Of a DNA stretch of 64,000 bases, positions 50,299 through 58,764 are shown piece after piece; the stretch's first letter is position 1; every line of letters begins with the position of its first letter. The notes below the pieces were generated by a model. It searched no databases, was not told the DNA's origin, and was given only the letters and a program-made list of their open reading frames with translations. The translations under genes were made by a program, and so were the position numbers. Origin of the DNA: Streptomyces sp. NBC_00154. Lineage in GTDB: Bacteria; Actinomycetota; Actinomycetes; Streptomycetales; Streptomycetaceae. The stretch spans positions 5,772,501 through 5,836,500 of the forward strand of contig NZ_JAPEMI010000001.1 in NCBI RefSeq assembly GCF_026342835.1, in the 5' to 3' direction.

Positions 50299-51561
50299 GT
50301 GAGCACCTTCAAGGCCCCCAAGGGCACGTACGACCTGACCCCGCCCGACTCCGCGAAGTACCTCGCGGTGCGCGAGGCGCTCTCCGCACCGCTGAAGAAC
50401 TCCGGCTACGGCTACATCGAGACGCCCGGCTTCGAGGACGTCGCGCTCTTCTCGCGCGGAGTCGGTGAGTCCACCGACATCGTGAGCAAGGAGATGTACA
50501 CCCTCACCACCAAGGGCGGCTCCGAGCTGGCGCTGCGTCCCGAGGGCACCGCGTCGGTGCTGCGTGCCGCACTGGAGGCCAACCTCCACAAGCTCGGCAA
50601 CCTGCCGGTCAAGCTCTGGTACTCCGGCTCGTACTACCGCTACGAGCGTCCGCAGAAGGGCCGCTACCGGCACTTCTCGCAGGTCGGTGCCGAGGCGATC
50701 GGCGCCGAGGACCCGGCACTGGACGCCGAGCTGATCATCCTGGCCGACCAGGCGTACCGCACGCTGGGGCTGCAGAATTTCCGGATCCTGCTGAACTCGC
50801 TGGGCGACAAGGAGTGCCGTCCCGTCTACCGGGACGCGCTCCAGGAGTTCCTGCGCGAGCTCGACCTGGACGACGACACCCGCCGCCGCATCGACCTCAA
50901 CCCGCTGCGGGTCCTCGACGACAAGCGCCCCGAGGTGCAGAAGCAGCTCGTCGGCGCACCGGTCCTGCGTGACTACCTGTGCGACGCGTGCAAGGCGTAC
51001 CACGAGGAGGTCCGCGATCTGCTGACCGCGGCGGGTGTGGTGTACGAGGACGACGAGAAGCTCGTCCGCGGCCTCGACTACTACACCCGCACCACCTTCG
51101 AGTTCGTCCACGACGGGCTCGGCTCGCAGTCCGCGGTCGGCGGCGGCGGCCGCTACGACGGCCTGTCCGAGATGATCGGCGGCCCGGCGCTCCCGTCGGT
51201 CGGCTGGGCGCTCGGCGTGGACCGTACGGTGCTCGCACTGGAGGCCGAGGGCATCGAGCTCGAACTGCCCTCGTCCACCAGCGTCTTCGCGGTGCCGCTC
51301 GGCGAGGAGGCCCGCCGGGTGCTGTTCGCCAAGGTGACGGAGTTGCGCCGAGTGGGCGTAGCCGCCGACTTCGCGTTCGGCGGGCGCGGTCTCAAGGGCG
51401 CGATGAAGAGCGCCAACCGGTCCGGCGCCCGCTTCACCGTCGTCGCGGGCGAACGTGATCTCGCCGAGGGCGTGGTCCAGCTGAAGGACATGGAGTCGGG
51501 CGAGCAGCAGGCGGTCGCGCTCGACGCGCTGGTCGCCGAGATCCAGCAGAAGCTGGCCTGA
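50299..51561 (+). CDS. hisS: Histidyl-tRNA synthetase
   Basis: 420 residues from GTG 50299. Class II signatures: motif 1 YIETPGFEDVALFSR, motif 2 YRYERPQKGRYRHFSQVG, the histidine-specific LVRGLDYYTRTTFEF and motif 3 GGGRYDGLSEMIGG..VGWALGVDR; an anticodon-binding domain follows. Couples histidine to tRNA-His. It follows the metallo-hydrolase closely. A hairpin terminator at 51575-51608. Confidence 0.97.
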   Translation: MSTFKAPKGTYDLTPPDSAKYLAVREALSAPLKNSGYGYIETPGFEDVALFSRGVGESTDIVSKEMYTLTTKGGSELALRPEGTASVLRAALEANLHKLGNLPVKLWYSGSYYRYERPQKGRYRHFSQVGAEAIGAEDPALDAELIILADQAYRTLGLQNFRILLNSLGDKECRPVYRDALQEFLRELDLDDDTRRRIDLNPLRVLDDKRPEVQKQLVGAPVLRDYLCDACKAYHEEVRDLLTAAGVVYEDDEKLVRGLDYYTRTTFEFVHDGLGSQSAVGGGGRYDGLSEMIGGPALPSVGWALGVDRTVLALEAEGIELELPSSTSVFAVPLGEEARRVLFAKVTELRRVGVAADFAFGGRGLKGAMKSANRSGARFTVVAGERDLAEGVVQLKDMESGEQQAVALDALVAEIQQKLA

Positions 51562-51574
51562 TCCACCGCCTTCG

Positions 51575-51608
51575 ACTGTGCCCGCCCGGTCCGCCGGGCG
51601 GGCACAGT
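51575..51608 (+). terminator. hisS terminator
   Basis: A 15-bp stem ACTGTGCCCGCCCGG with its complement and a TCCG loop, 13 bases after the stop codon. Confidence 0.8.
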
Positions 51609-51929
51609 GCGTCACCGCCCCTGTGCCGTCAACTCCGCGGGAGCCGGTTCATCCTGGCGGACGAGACCGAACCGGGAAGACGGCGGTCTGCGGGGGGAAG
51701 CCGGGGCGGGGCGTCGTCGTGGCTGTCAGCCGTCCGTAATGCCTGGGCAGCCCCCGTACAGCCCCCTGCCGGTTCGGTCGCGGTGAGGAGTGGCTCGCGA
51801 AAGCCGCGCGTTCCCTGCCGCCGTGTGTGCGTCTCTCCGCACATCTTTATGTCCATCGAACGGATGGCAGATGAGGTGATGCGGCACAATGACCATGCCC
51901 AGCAGGCCACTCACTGATGGAACGGCGAT
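51609..51929. other. Intergenic region with no recognised gene
   Basis: These 321 bases carry no convincing coding sequence or RNA gene. A short minus-strand reading frame is present but has neither a plausible ribosome site nor recognisable product. The right part is relatively AT-rich (ATCTTTATGTCCATCG near 51843) and should hold the promoter of the vitamin-K-epoxide-reductase-like gene. Confidence 0.55.
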
Positions 51930-52565
51930 ATGACGACTGCAGCGGTTGACCATCCCTCCTCGGACCAGGACGAGGACGGCCGGAAGAGGACCATCGGCGG
52001 CAGCCGTGCGTTCGCACTGCTGCTGGTGATCACCGGTGCCGCCGCCCTCCTCGCCGCCTGGGTCATCACGATCGACAAGTTCAAGCTGCTCGAGGACCCC
52101 AGCTTCACACCGGGCTGCAGCCTCAACCCCGTGGTCTCGTGCGGCAACATCATGAAGAGCGAGCAGGCGTCCGCCTTCGGGTTCCCGAACCCGATGCTCG
52201 GACTCGTCACCTACTCCGTCGTCATCGGCATCGGCCTGGCCCTGCTCGCCGGCGCCCGCTTCCGCAGCTGGTACTGGCTCGGCCTCAACGCGGGCACACT
52301 GTTCGGCGTCGGTTTCTGCACCTGGCTGCAGTACCAGTCGCTGTACAACATCAACTCGCTCTGCCTGTGGTGCTGCCTGGCCTGGGTCGCCACGATCTTC
52401 ATGTTCTGCTACGTCACCACGCACAACATCAAGCACCGGATCCTGCCCGCGCCGAACTGGCTGCGCAACGCACTCACGGAGTTCCACTGGGTGCCGCCGG
52501 TCCTCTGGGTCGGCATCATCGGCATGCTGATCCTGACCCGCTGGTGGGACTTCTGGACCAGCTGA
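51930..52565 (+). CDS. Vitamin K epoxide reductase family membrane protein
   Basis: 211 residues from ATG 51930 with ATGGAACGG upstream. Several membrane helices; VKOR cysteines C63 and C71 (CSLNPVVSC) and the helix pair C145-LW-C148 with an adjacent C149 (LCLWCC) are present, as in bacterial VKOR homologues that reoxidise DsbA-like proteins. It likely functions in disulfide bond formation in the envelope. No adjacent dsbA; the DsbA-like protein in this window at 11175 is cytoplasmic and unlikely to be its partner. Confidence 0.9.
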   Translation: MTTAAVDHPSSDQDEDGRKRTIGGSRAFALLLVITGAAALLAAWVITIDKFKLLEDPSFTPGCSLNPVVSCGNIMKSEQASAFGFPNPMLGLVTYSVVIGIGLALLAGARFRSWYWLGLNAGTLFGVGFCTWLQYQSLYNINSLCLWCCLAWVATIFMFCYVTTHNIKHRILPAPNWLRNALTEFHWVPPVLWVGIIGMLILTRWWDFWTS

Positions 52566-52631
52566 CCGTCCGAGCCGGGAGCGGGCACCGGCCCGGCCGG
52601 GCTGTCAGTGCCGTGACATAGGCTTCAAAAC

Positions 52632-54005
52632 GTGGAGCCCGACCTCTTTACCGCAGCCGCCGAAGACCGCCAGGAGAAGGACCCGTCCAGCAGCCCCCTC
52701 GCTGTCCGGATGCGCCCTCGTACCCTCGACGAGGTCGTCGGCCAGCAGCATCTGCTGAAGCCGGGCTCGCCGCTGCGCCGCCTCGTCGGCGAAGGGAGCG
52801 GCGGACCTGCCGGCCCGTCGTCGGTGATCCTCTGGGGCCCGCCCGGCATCGGCAAGACGACTCTGGCGTACGTGGTCAGCAAGGCCACCAACAAGCGCTT
52901 CGTCGAGCTCTCCGCGATCACCGCGGGGGTCAAGGAAGTACGGGCCGTCATCGAGGGCGCCCGCCGCGCCACCGGTGGCTACGGCAAGGAGACCGTCCTC
53001 TTCCTCGACGAGATCCACCGCTTCTCCAAGGCCCAGCAGGACTCACTGCTGCCGGCCGTGGAGAACCGCTGGGTGACGCTCATCGCCGCGACGACCGAGA
53101 ACCCGTACTTCTCGATCATCTCGCCGCTCCTGTCGCGCTCGCTGCTCCTGACCCTCGAATCACTCACCGACGACGATCTGCGCGCCCTGATGCGCCGCGC
53201 CCTGACCGCCGAGCGCGGCCTCGGCGGCGCGGTCACACTGCCCGAGGATGCCGAGGCCCATCTGCTGCGCATCGCGGGCGGTGACGCGCGCCGCGCGCTG
53301 ACGGCGCTGGAGGCGGCGGCCGGTGCGGCCCTCGCCATGCAGGAGAAGGAGGTCACCCTCCAGACGGTCGAGGCGACCGTCGACCGGGCAGCCGTGAAGT
53401 ACGACCGGGACGGCGACCAGCACTACGACGTGGCGAGCGCGCTGATCAAGTCGATCCGCGGCTCCGACGTGGACGCGGCGCTGCACTATCTGGCCCGGAT
53501 GATAGAGGCGGGGGAGGACCCGCGGTTCATCGCCCGGCGGCTGATGATCTCCGCCAGCGAGGACATCGGCCTCGCCGACGCCACGGCGCTGCCCATAGCG
53601 GTCGCCGCCGCCCAGGCCGTCGCCATGATCGGATTCCCGGAGGCGGCGCTCACCCTCAGCCATGCCACGATCGCGCTGGCGCTCGCCCCCAAGTCCAATG
53701 CGGCGACGCTGGCGATCTCCGCCGCCCAGGCGGATGTGCGCAACGGCCTGGCAGGCCCGGTCCCGGCCCATCTGCGCGACGGCCACTACAAGGGGGCCGC
53801 CAAGCTGGGCCATGCACAGGGCTACGTCTATCCGCACGATGTCCCCGGCGGGATCGCAGCCCAGCAGTACGCCCCGGACGCGGTCGCCGACAAACGCTAC
53901 TACCGGCCCACGCGGTACGGCGCCGAGGCGCGGTACGCGGATGTGGTGGACCGGGTCCGCGACCGGCTGGGCCGCGGCGGCTCCGACGACGTCACAGACG
54001 CGTAG
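52632..54005 (+). CDS. rarA: Replication-associated recombination protein A (RarA/MgsA)
   Basis: 457 residues from GTG 52632. AAA+ ATPase with Walker A GPPGIGKTT at 69-77 and DEIHRF at 126-131, the conserved MRPRTLDEVVGQQHLL opening, SRSLLLTLESL and the C-terminal tetramerisation/DNA-binding part ending with PTRYGAEARYADVVDRVRDRL. RarA acts at stalled replication forks and on single-strand gaps. It is convergent with the DUF2470 gene; 30 bases separate the stops. Confidence 0.93.
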   Translation: MEPDLFTAAAEDRQEKDPSSSPLAVRMRPRTLDEVVGQQHLLKPGSPLRRLVGEGSGGPAGPSSVILWGPPGIGKTTLAYVVSKATNKRFVELSAITAGVKEVRAVIEGARRATGGYGKETVLFLDEIHRFSKAQQDSLLPAVENRWVTLIAATTENPYFSIISPLLSRSLLLTLESLTDDDLRALMRRALTAERGLGGAVTLPEDAEAHLLRIAGGDARRALTALEAAAGAALAMQEKEVTLQTVEATVDRAAVKYDRDGDQHYDVASALIKSIRGSDVDAALHYLARMIEAGEDPRFIARRLMISASEDIGLADATALPIAVAAAQAVAMIGFPEAALTLSHATIALALAPKSNAATLAISAAQADVRNGLAGPVPAHLRDGHYKGAAKLGHAQGYVYPHDVPGGIAAQQYAPDAVADKRYYRPTRYGAEARYADVVDRVRDRLGRGGSDDVTDA

Positions 54006-54035
54006 AGCTCCTCCTCCGGACGGTGGGGCATCCGT

Positions 54036-54869
54036 TCAGCGTGCGGCCGCTTCGAACAGTGTGTGCATCGCGTGGCGCAGTTCGGTGACGTCGCGCACCG
54101 GCTGGGGGAAATCGAAGCGTGCGTCGAAGCACCGCCCGTCGGCCTCGCAGAAGCGCACCCGCAGCCCGTGCCGGTCGAGCGCGACCGGCACGACCGAGGG
54201 CCGGTGGGCCGCGCAGCTGTCGTCCGCCCGCTCGCCCAGCAGCCCGCACAGCAGCGCCACCTGTTCGCCGTGCGCCGCATGCAGATGCTGCAGCAGCTCC
54301 GCCTCGTGGGCGACGAGCGGGTCGGCGGCGGCATCCCGGAATTCCTCCGGCTCGACGTCCTGGGCGCCCCACAGATCGTCGACGTACGCCTCGCCGGTCT
54401 CCAGCCGCAGCATCATCCGTCCGGGCCCGGCCATCCCCGGTACGGAGGTGAGCCATCCGGAGATCCAGCCGCGGCCACGGATGCGGTGCGGTACGGAGAC
54501 CGGTGCGACGTCCGTGATCTCCAGCACTGCGGTCAGCTCGTCGTCCTGGGCGCGCGTGGCAGCCCGTACGGCCGGGGAATCTGCGGGGAATTCGAGGAAC
54601 AGATCGCCCTCGGGGCCTACGCTGCGATCCAGCGGCACCAGCTGGTCGAAACCGGCTGTGGTCAGCCCGGGGATGAGCAGTACCGCCGAACAGGTACTCT
54701 GTACGAGAGTTCGTGTGCGCTCGGCTGCTGACGGCATCCGAGTGTTTTCAAGCCCGCTGGGACGCGGCTGACCACGATCTGATCGGTCCTCCGTCGTATC
54801 GGCGCCCTCGATGGCGTCGACGCTGTCAGTGCTGTCCGTGACGTGTGTGGTGTTCCCAGGGCGAGACAT
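54036..54869 (-). CDS. DUF2470 domain protein, iron-regulated
   Basis: 277 residues from ATG 54869 with AAGGAGATCGC upstream. The C-terminal part (from about 205: VALLCGLLGERADDSCAAHRPSVVPVALDRHGLRVRF) fits DUF2470, the small domain also found in heme-utilisation/HugZ-type proteins; the N-terminal half, including TLVQSTCSAVLLIPGL, is pyridoxamine-phosphate-oxidase-like. A strong iron box lies just upstream (54884-54902), which suggests repression by iron and a role in heme or iron handling. An internal ATG at codon 45 is an alternative start, but the ribosome site and iron box favour 54869. Confidence 0.75.
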   Translation of the reverse strand: MSRPGNTTHVTDSTDSVDAIEGADTTEDRSDRGQPRPSGLENTRMPSAAERTRTLVQSTCSAVLLIPGLTTAGFDQLVPLDRSVGPEGDLFLEFPADSPAVRAATRAQDDELTAVLEITDVAPVSVPHRIRGRGWISGWLTSVPGMAGPGRMMLRLETGEAYVDDLWGAQDVEPEEFRDAAADPLVAHEAELLQHLHAAHGEQVALLCGLLGERADDSCAAHRPSVVPVALDRHGLRVRFCEADGRCFDARFDFPQPVRDVTELRHAMHTLFEAAAR

Positions 54870-54883
54870 GCGATCTCCTTGAG

Positions 54884-54902
54884 TAAGGTGAGCCTAACCT
54901 AA
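54884..54902 (-). promoter_or_regulatory. IdeR/DmdR-type iron box
   Basis: Minus-strand sequence TTAGGTTAGGCTCACCTTA matches the actinobacterial iron box TTAGGTTAGGCTCACCTAA (as I recall the consensus for DmdR1/IdeR) in 18 of 19 positions. It is 15 bases upstream of the DUF2470 start and 24 bases upstream of the rpsD start, in a 56-base divergent gap. Bound by an iron-loaded repressor, it would shut off the DUF2470 gene. Confidence 0.8.
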
Positions 54903-54925
54903 CCCACAACGGAGGTCTGGAGAAC

Positions 54926-55540
54926 GTGCCTAATCAGTCGCGTCCCAAGGTCAAGAAGTCTCGTGCGCTCGGCATCGCCCTGACGCCGAAGGCCGTCAAG
55001 TACTTCGAGGCCCGCCCCTACCCGCCGGGCGAGCACGGCCGTGGCCGCAAGCAGAACTCGGACTACAAGGTCCGTCTGCTCGAGAAGCAGCGTCTGCGCG
55101 CCCAGTACGACATCAGCGAGCGCCAGATGGCGCGCGCCTACGACCGGGCCAAGAAGGCCGAGGGCAAGACGGGCGAGGCGCTCGTCGTCGAGCTCGAGCG
55201 CCGTCTCGACGCGCTGGTCCTGCGTTCGGGCATCGCCCGCACGATCTACCAGGCCCGCCAGATGGTCGTCCACGGCCACATCGAGGTCGACGGCCGCAAG
55301 GTCGACAAGCCGTCCTTCCGCGTCCGTCCCGACAACATCGTGATGGTCCGCGAGCGCAGCCGCGACAAGCACCCCTTCCAGGTGGCCCGCGAGGGTGGTT
55401 ACGCCCCCGACGGCGAGACCCCGCGCTACCTGCAGGTGAACCTGAAGGCCCTGGCCTTCCGCCTGGACCGGGACCCGAACCGCAAGGAGATCCCGGTGAT
55501 CTGCGACGAGCAGCTCGTCGTCGAGTACTACGCCCGCTGA
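54926..55540 (+). CDS. rpsD: 30S ribosomal protein S4
   Basis: 204 residues from GTG 54926 with GGAGG at 54911-54915. MPNQSRPKVKKSRALGIALTPKAVKYFEARPYPPGEHGRGRK, the S4 domain (RLDALVLRSGIARTIYQARQMVVHGHIEVDGRKVDKPSFRV) and the conserved C terminus identify S4, which nucleates assembly of the 30S body. There is no N-terminal zinc Cys cluster, as in the C-minus S4 type. It stands alone, away from the alpha operon, in Streptomyces. Its promoter must overlap or lie upstream of the iron box. Confidence 0.97.
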   Translation: MPNQSRPKVKKSRALGIALTPKAVKYFEARPYPPGEHGRGRKQNSDYKVRLLEKQRLRAQYDISERQMARAYDRAKKAEGKTGEALVVELERRLDALVLRSGIARTIYQARQMVVHGHIEVDGRKVDKPSFRVRPDNIVMVRERSRDKHPFQVAREGGYAPDGETPRYLQVNLKALAFRLDRDPNRKEIPVICDEQLVVEYYAR

Positions 55541-55557
55541 TCCAGGCGTAGCCGCTC

Positions 55558-57771
55558 TCACCAGCGCTCAGGCCCGCCCCTCCCCGATGTCGGGGAGGTG
55601 GCGGGCTTCCGCGTTCTGCCGTCCGGGGCCGGTACGGGACCACGCCGCTGTCCCTTCACGCCCGGACGGTCCACGGGCAGGCACGCCAGCGCCCGTGCCA
55701 CCGCCGCGTCCGGATCCAGCTGCGCACCCGCCCGACGACCCGATTCGTACCGTGCGTCGCCCAGCTCACGCCGCGCCAGCCGCTCGCACTCCGCCCGCGG
55801 CCTGCCGTAGTACACCGAACCGAACAGCGGCAGCCCCACCGACGGCCAGAACCGCTCGGCGGCCCCCTGCAGCACCGCCGCCTCCGCCGCATCCCCCTCG
55901 ACCGCCGTGACCAGTGCCAGCAGCTCCATGGCGAGGACGGACCCGAGCAGGTCGTGGAAGGCGTGGCCGATCGCCAGCGACTCCCGGAGCAGCTCCCGGG
56001 CGCGCTCCGGCCGCCCCTGCTGCAGCTGTGCGTAGGCCAGCACATAGAGCGCGTACGAGAGTGCCCACCGCTCCCCGTGGTCCTCGCAGACCTCCTTGAC
56101 CTCCTGGCAGATCTCGGCCGCGGCCTCCAGGTCCCCGCGGAACCCGACCGCCATCGCCAGTTCGATCTGGGCCATCAGCACGTTGCTGTTCATCTCGCCG
56201 AGGTCCCGGTAGCGCACCAGCGCGTCCTGCAGCAGCTCCTCGGCGCGGACCATGTCGTCCGTGACGAGGGCCAGACAGCCCGTGCGGTGCACCGCGTAGG
56301 CCTGGGCCGTGGCGTCACCGGCCCGGTCCGCCTCCTCCCGGCACTCGTGCAGCGCGGAGACCGCCCCGACCGCGTCCCCCTGCAGCACGGCCACGTACCC
56401 CAGCACCCACAGCGCCTTGAGCCGGGAGGGTTCGTACGGCGTCTCCTCCTCCAGTACATGGTTCAGCCAGTGCCGCCCCTCCGAGAGGCGCCCGCAGCCG
56501 ACCCAGAGGAACCAGAGCGTGCCCGCCAGGTACTGCGCGAGATGGGCCTCGTCCGGGCACTCCAGCGAACACTCCATGGCCCGGCGCAGATTGGGCAACT
56601 CGCTCTCGGCCCGGGCCGCGACCTCGCCCTGCCGTGGGCTGAACCAGTCGAGCTCGCACCAGGTGGCGAGCCCCAGGAACCAGTCCCGATGGCGCCGTCG
56701 TAACCGGTCCGTGTCGCCGGTGGCGGCCAGCCACTCGGCGCCGTACTCGCGCACGGTGTCCAGCATCCGGTAGCGGGTGCCCACCGCCGAGTCCTCGCGC
56801 AGCACCAGGGACTGCGCCAGCAGCCCCGTCAGCACATCGAGCACCGACTCGGCCGGCAGCTCGGGGCTGCTGCAGATGTACTCGACGGCCTCCAGATCGA
56901 ACTGCCCGGCGAATACCGACAGCCGCGCCCACAGCAGCCGCTGCTCCGGGGCGCACAGCTCATGACTCCAGCCGATGGCCGTACGGAGCGTCTGGTGGCG
57001 CGCCTGCGCGCTGCGGCTGGTGCCGGTCAGCAGGCGGAAGCGGTCGTCCAGACGTTGCAGCACCTGTTCCGTGGACAGGGCGCGCAGCCGTCCGGCGGCC
57101 AGTTCCAGCGCGAGTGGGATGCCGTCCAGCCGACGGCACAGCTCCCGCGCCGATCCGCGGTTGTCCTCCGTCAGCCGGAACTCCGGGCGCACCGCCGCGG
57201 CCCGTTCCGCGAACAGCGTCATGGCGTCCTCGTCGGCCATCGGCGCGAGCGGATAGGTGACCTCGCCGTCCAGCTCCAGGGGCTGCCGTCCGGCGGCCAG
57301 CACCCGCAGCTGCGGGGCCCTGCGCAGCAGCGCGCACACCAACTCGGCGCAGGCATCGACAAGATGCTCGAAGCCGTCGATCACCAGGAGGAGCCGGCGT
57401 TCGGTGAGATGTTCGAGGAGTGTCGTGCGGGGCGGGCGGCTGGTGTGATCGGTGAGTCCCAGCGCGTCGATCACGGCATGTTCCAGCAGTCCCGGGTCGT
57501 GGACGGTGGACAGTTCCACCAGCCGGACCCCGTCGCAGTACCGTTTCTCCAGGAGAGCTGCGGCCCGGGTGGCACAGCGGGTCTTCCCCACGCCACCCAC
57601 CCCGACCACGGTGACCAGTCTCGATTCCGTCAGCAGACGGCTCAGGTCGGCCAGCTCCTCGTCACGTCCCACGAATCGGTTCAGTTCCGCCGGGAGATTG
57701 CCGCGGGCCGTGGTGCCGGGGCTCGGAGCGTCGGGGGAATCGTCGGGGGAGGGGCGCTGGGAGCGTCGCAT
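55558..57771 (-). CDS. NB-ARC/TPR ATPase regulator without DNA-binding domain
   Basis: 737 residues from ATG 57771 (start less certain; a longer in-frame start at 57840 exists). NB-ARC-type P-loop GVGGVGKTR near 45-53 and LLLVIDGFEHL Walker B, the GIPLALELAAGRLRAL motif and a signal-transduction ATPase core; the C-terminal 350 residues form TPR-like helical repeats. It resembles AfsR/LuxR-type regulatory ATPases but I find neither an N-terminal OmpR/SARP domain nor a C-terminal LuxR helix-turn-helix. It probably acts as a protein scaffold or signalling switch. Convergent with rpsD, 17 bases apart. Confidence 0.8.
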   Translation of the reverse strand: MRRSQRPSPDDSPDAPSPGTTARGNLPAELNRFVGRDEELADLSRLLTESRLVTVVGVGGVGKTRCATRAAALLEKRYCDGVRLVELSTVHDPGLLEHAVIDALGLTDHTSRPPRTTLLEHLTERRLLLVIDGFEHLVDACAELVCALLRRAPQLRVLAAGRQPLELDGEVTYPLAPMADEDAMTLFAERAAAVRPEFRLTEDNRGSARELCRRLDGIPLALELAAGRLRALSTEQVLQRLDDRFRLLTGTSRSAQARHQTLRTAIGWSHELCAPEQRLLWARLSVFAGQFDLEAVEYICSSPELPAESVLDVLTGLLAQSLVLREDSAVGTRYRMLDTVREYGAEWLAATGDTDRLRRRHRDWFLGLATWCELDWFSPRQGEVAARAESELPNLRRAMECSLECPDEAHLAQYLAGTLWFLWVGCGRLSEGRHWLNHVLEEETPYEPSRLKALWVLGYVAVLQGDAVGAVSALHECREEADRAGDATAQAYAVHRTGCLALVTDDMVRAEELLQDALVRYRDLGEMNSNVLMAQIELAMAVGFRGDLEAAAEICQEVKEVCEDHGERWALSYALYVLAYAQLQQGRPERARELLRESLAIGHAFHDLLGSVLAMELLALVTAVEGDAAEAAVLQGAAERFWPSVGLPLFGSVYYGRPRAECERLARRELGDARYESGRRAGAQLDPDAAVARALACLPVDRPGVKGQRRGPVPAPDGRTRKPATSPTSGRGGPERW
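55572..55606. terminator. rpsD terminator embedded in the regulator's 3' end
   Basis: Stem GCCCGCC-CCTCCCCGA / TCGGGGAGG-TGGCGGGC (small bulge) lies inside the last codons of the convergent regulator gene, so rpsD termination and the C-terminal tail of that protein share sequence. Confidence 0.65.
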
Positions 57772-57920
57772 GAAACACGCAGAGTACTGGCGTGGCAGCT
57801 CTCCGTACAATCTCCTTTGTGCAACTCCCGTTCCCCCCATCCGTAATGCGGTAGGGGGCGCACCCCCCGGCGCGATAGGGTCGGGAGACGACGATTCGAC
57901 AAGCCAGAGAGCGGTGCAAC

Positions 57921-58388
57921 GTGTCCGGTGGAGAGGTGGCCGGGATCCTGGTGGCCGTCTTCTGGGCGATCCTGGTCTCGTTCCTCGCCGTCGTCCTGGT
58001 GAGGCTGGCCCAGACGCTCAGGGCAACCACCAAGCTCGTGGCGGAAGTGACCGAGCAGGCCGTTCCGCTGCTTGCCGACGCCTCCGCGACGGTGCGCTCC
58101 GCGCAGACCCAGCTCGACAAGGTCGATGCGATCGCGACGGACGTCCAGGAAGTCACCTCCAACGCCTCGGCGCTCTCCACCACCGTCGCATCGACCTTCG
58201 GCGGACCACTGGTCAAGGTGGCCGCGTTCGGTTACGGAGTGCGGCAGGCCATCGGCCGCCGGACCTCCCCGGAAGCCGAGCCGGCCCGCCGGGCGGCGTC
58301 GCGTCGCACGGTGATCGTCGGCCGTACGGTGCCGTCCGCGAGGGCCAAGAAGCGCGGCGGCAGAAGCTCCCGCGGATCGAAGGACTGA
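57921..58388 (+). CDS. DUF948 membrane protein
   Basis: 155 residues from GTG 57921. An N-terminal helix (VAGILVAVFWAILVSFLAVVLVRLA, about 6-30) leads to a helical stretch with QTLRATTKLVAEVTEQAVPLLADASATVRS, characteristic of DUF948 proteins, and a very basic C-terminal tail (ASRRTVIVGR..KKRGGRSSRGSKD). Function unknown; it lies at the head of the alaS run and is followed by the DUF6167 gene after 7 bases. Divergent from the NB-ARC gene. Confidence 0.85.
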   Translation: MSGGEVAGILVAVFWAILVSFLAVVLVRLAQTLRATTKLVAEVTEQAVPLLADASATVRSAQTQLDKVDAIATDVQEVTSNASALSTTVASTFGGPLVKVAAFGYGVRQAIGRRTSPEAEPARRAASRRTVIVGRTVPSARAKKRGGRSSRGSKD

Positions 58389-58395
58389 CGCAGCG

Positions 58396-58764
58396 ATGTT
58401 CCGCCGTACGTTCTGGTTCACCGCCGGCGCAGCCGCCGGCGTCTGGGCCACCACCAAGGTCAACCGGAAGCTCAAGCAGCTGACCCCCGAGAGCCTCGCG
58501 GCGCGCGCCGCCGACAAGGCGATCGAGGGAGGTCACAAGCTCAAGGACTTCGCTCTCGACGTCCGCGACGGCATGGTCCGGCGCGAGGCCGAGCTGGGGG
58601 AGGCGCTGGGCCTGCAGGCACCGGTCGACCCCGAGCTCCCGGTGCAGCGTCATTTCGCGGTCGAAGCGGCCGAGCCCGCCCCGGCCGCAGACGCCACCGC
58701 CCACCGCAAGCTCCCCTACAACTCGTACAACGACAACTCGTACAACCGGAATGAGGACCACTGA
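58396..58764 (+). CDS. DUF6167 protein
   Basis: 122 residues from ATG 58396. The MFRRTFWFTAGAAAGVWATTKVNRKLKQLTPESLAARAADKA opening is what I know from Streptomyces DUF6167 proteins encoded directly before alaS: one N-terminal hydrophobic helix, then amphipathic helices. The C terminus has a tandem repeat (YNSYNDNSYNRN, from a 15-base duplication at 58718-58746). Function unknown. Its stop overlaps the alaS start (TGATG). Confidence 0.8.
   Translation: MFRRTFWFTAGAAAGVWATTKVNRKLKQLTPESLAARAADKAIEGGHKLKDFALDVRDGMVRREAELGEALGLQAPVDPELPVQRHFAVEAAEPAPAADATAHRKLPYNSYNDNSYNRNEDH

Noticed and set aside
51629..51910. 93-residue minus-strand frame between hisS and the VKOR gene
   Set aside because: No ribosome site, no recognisable composition, and it spans the probable promoter region of the plus-strand gene.
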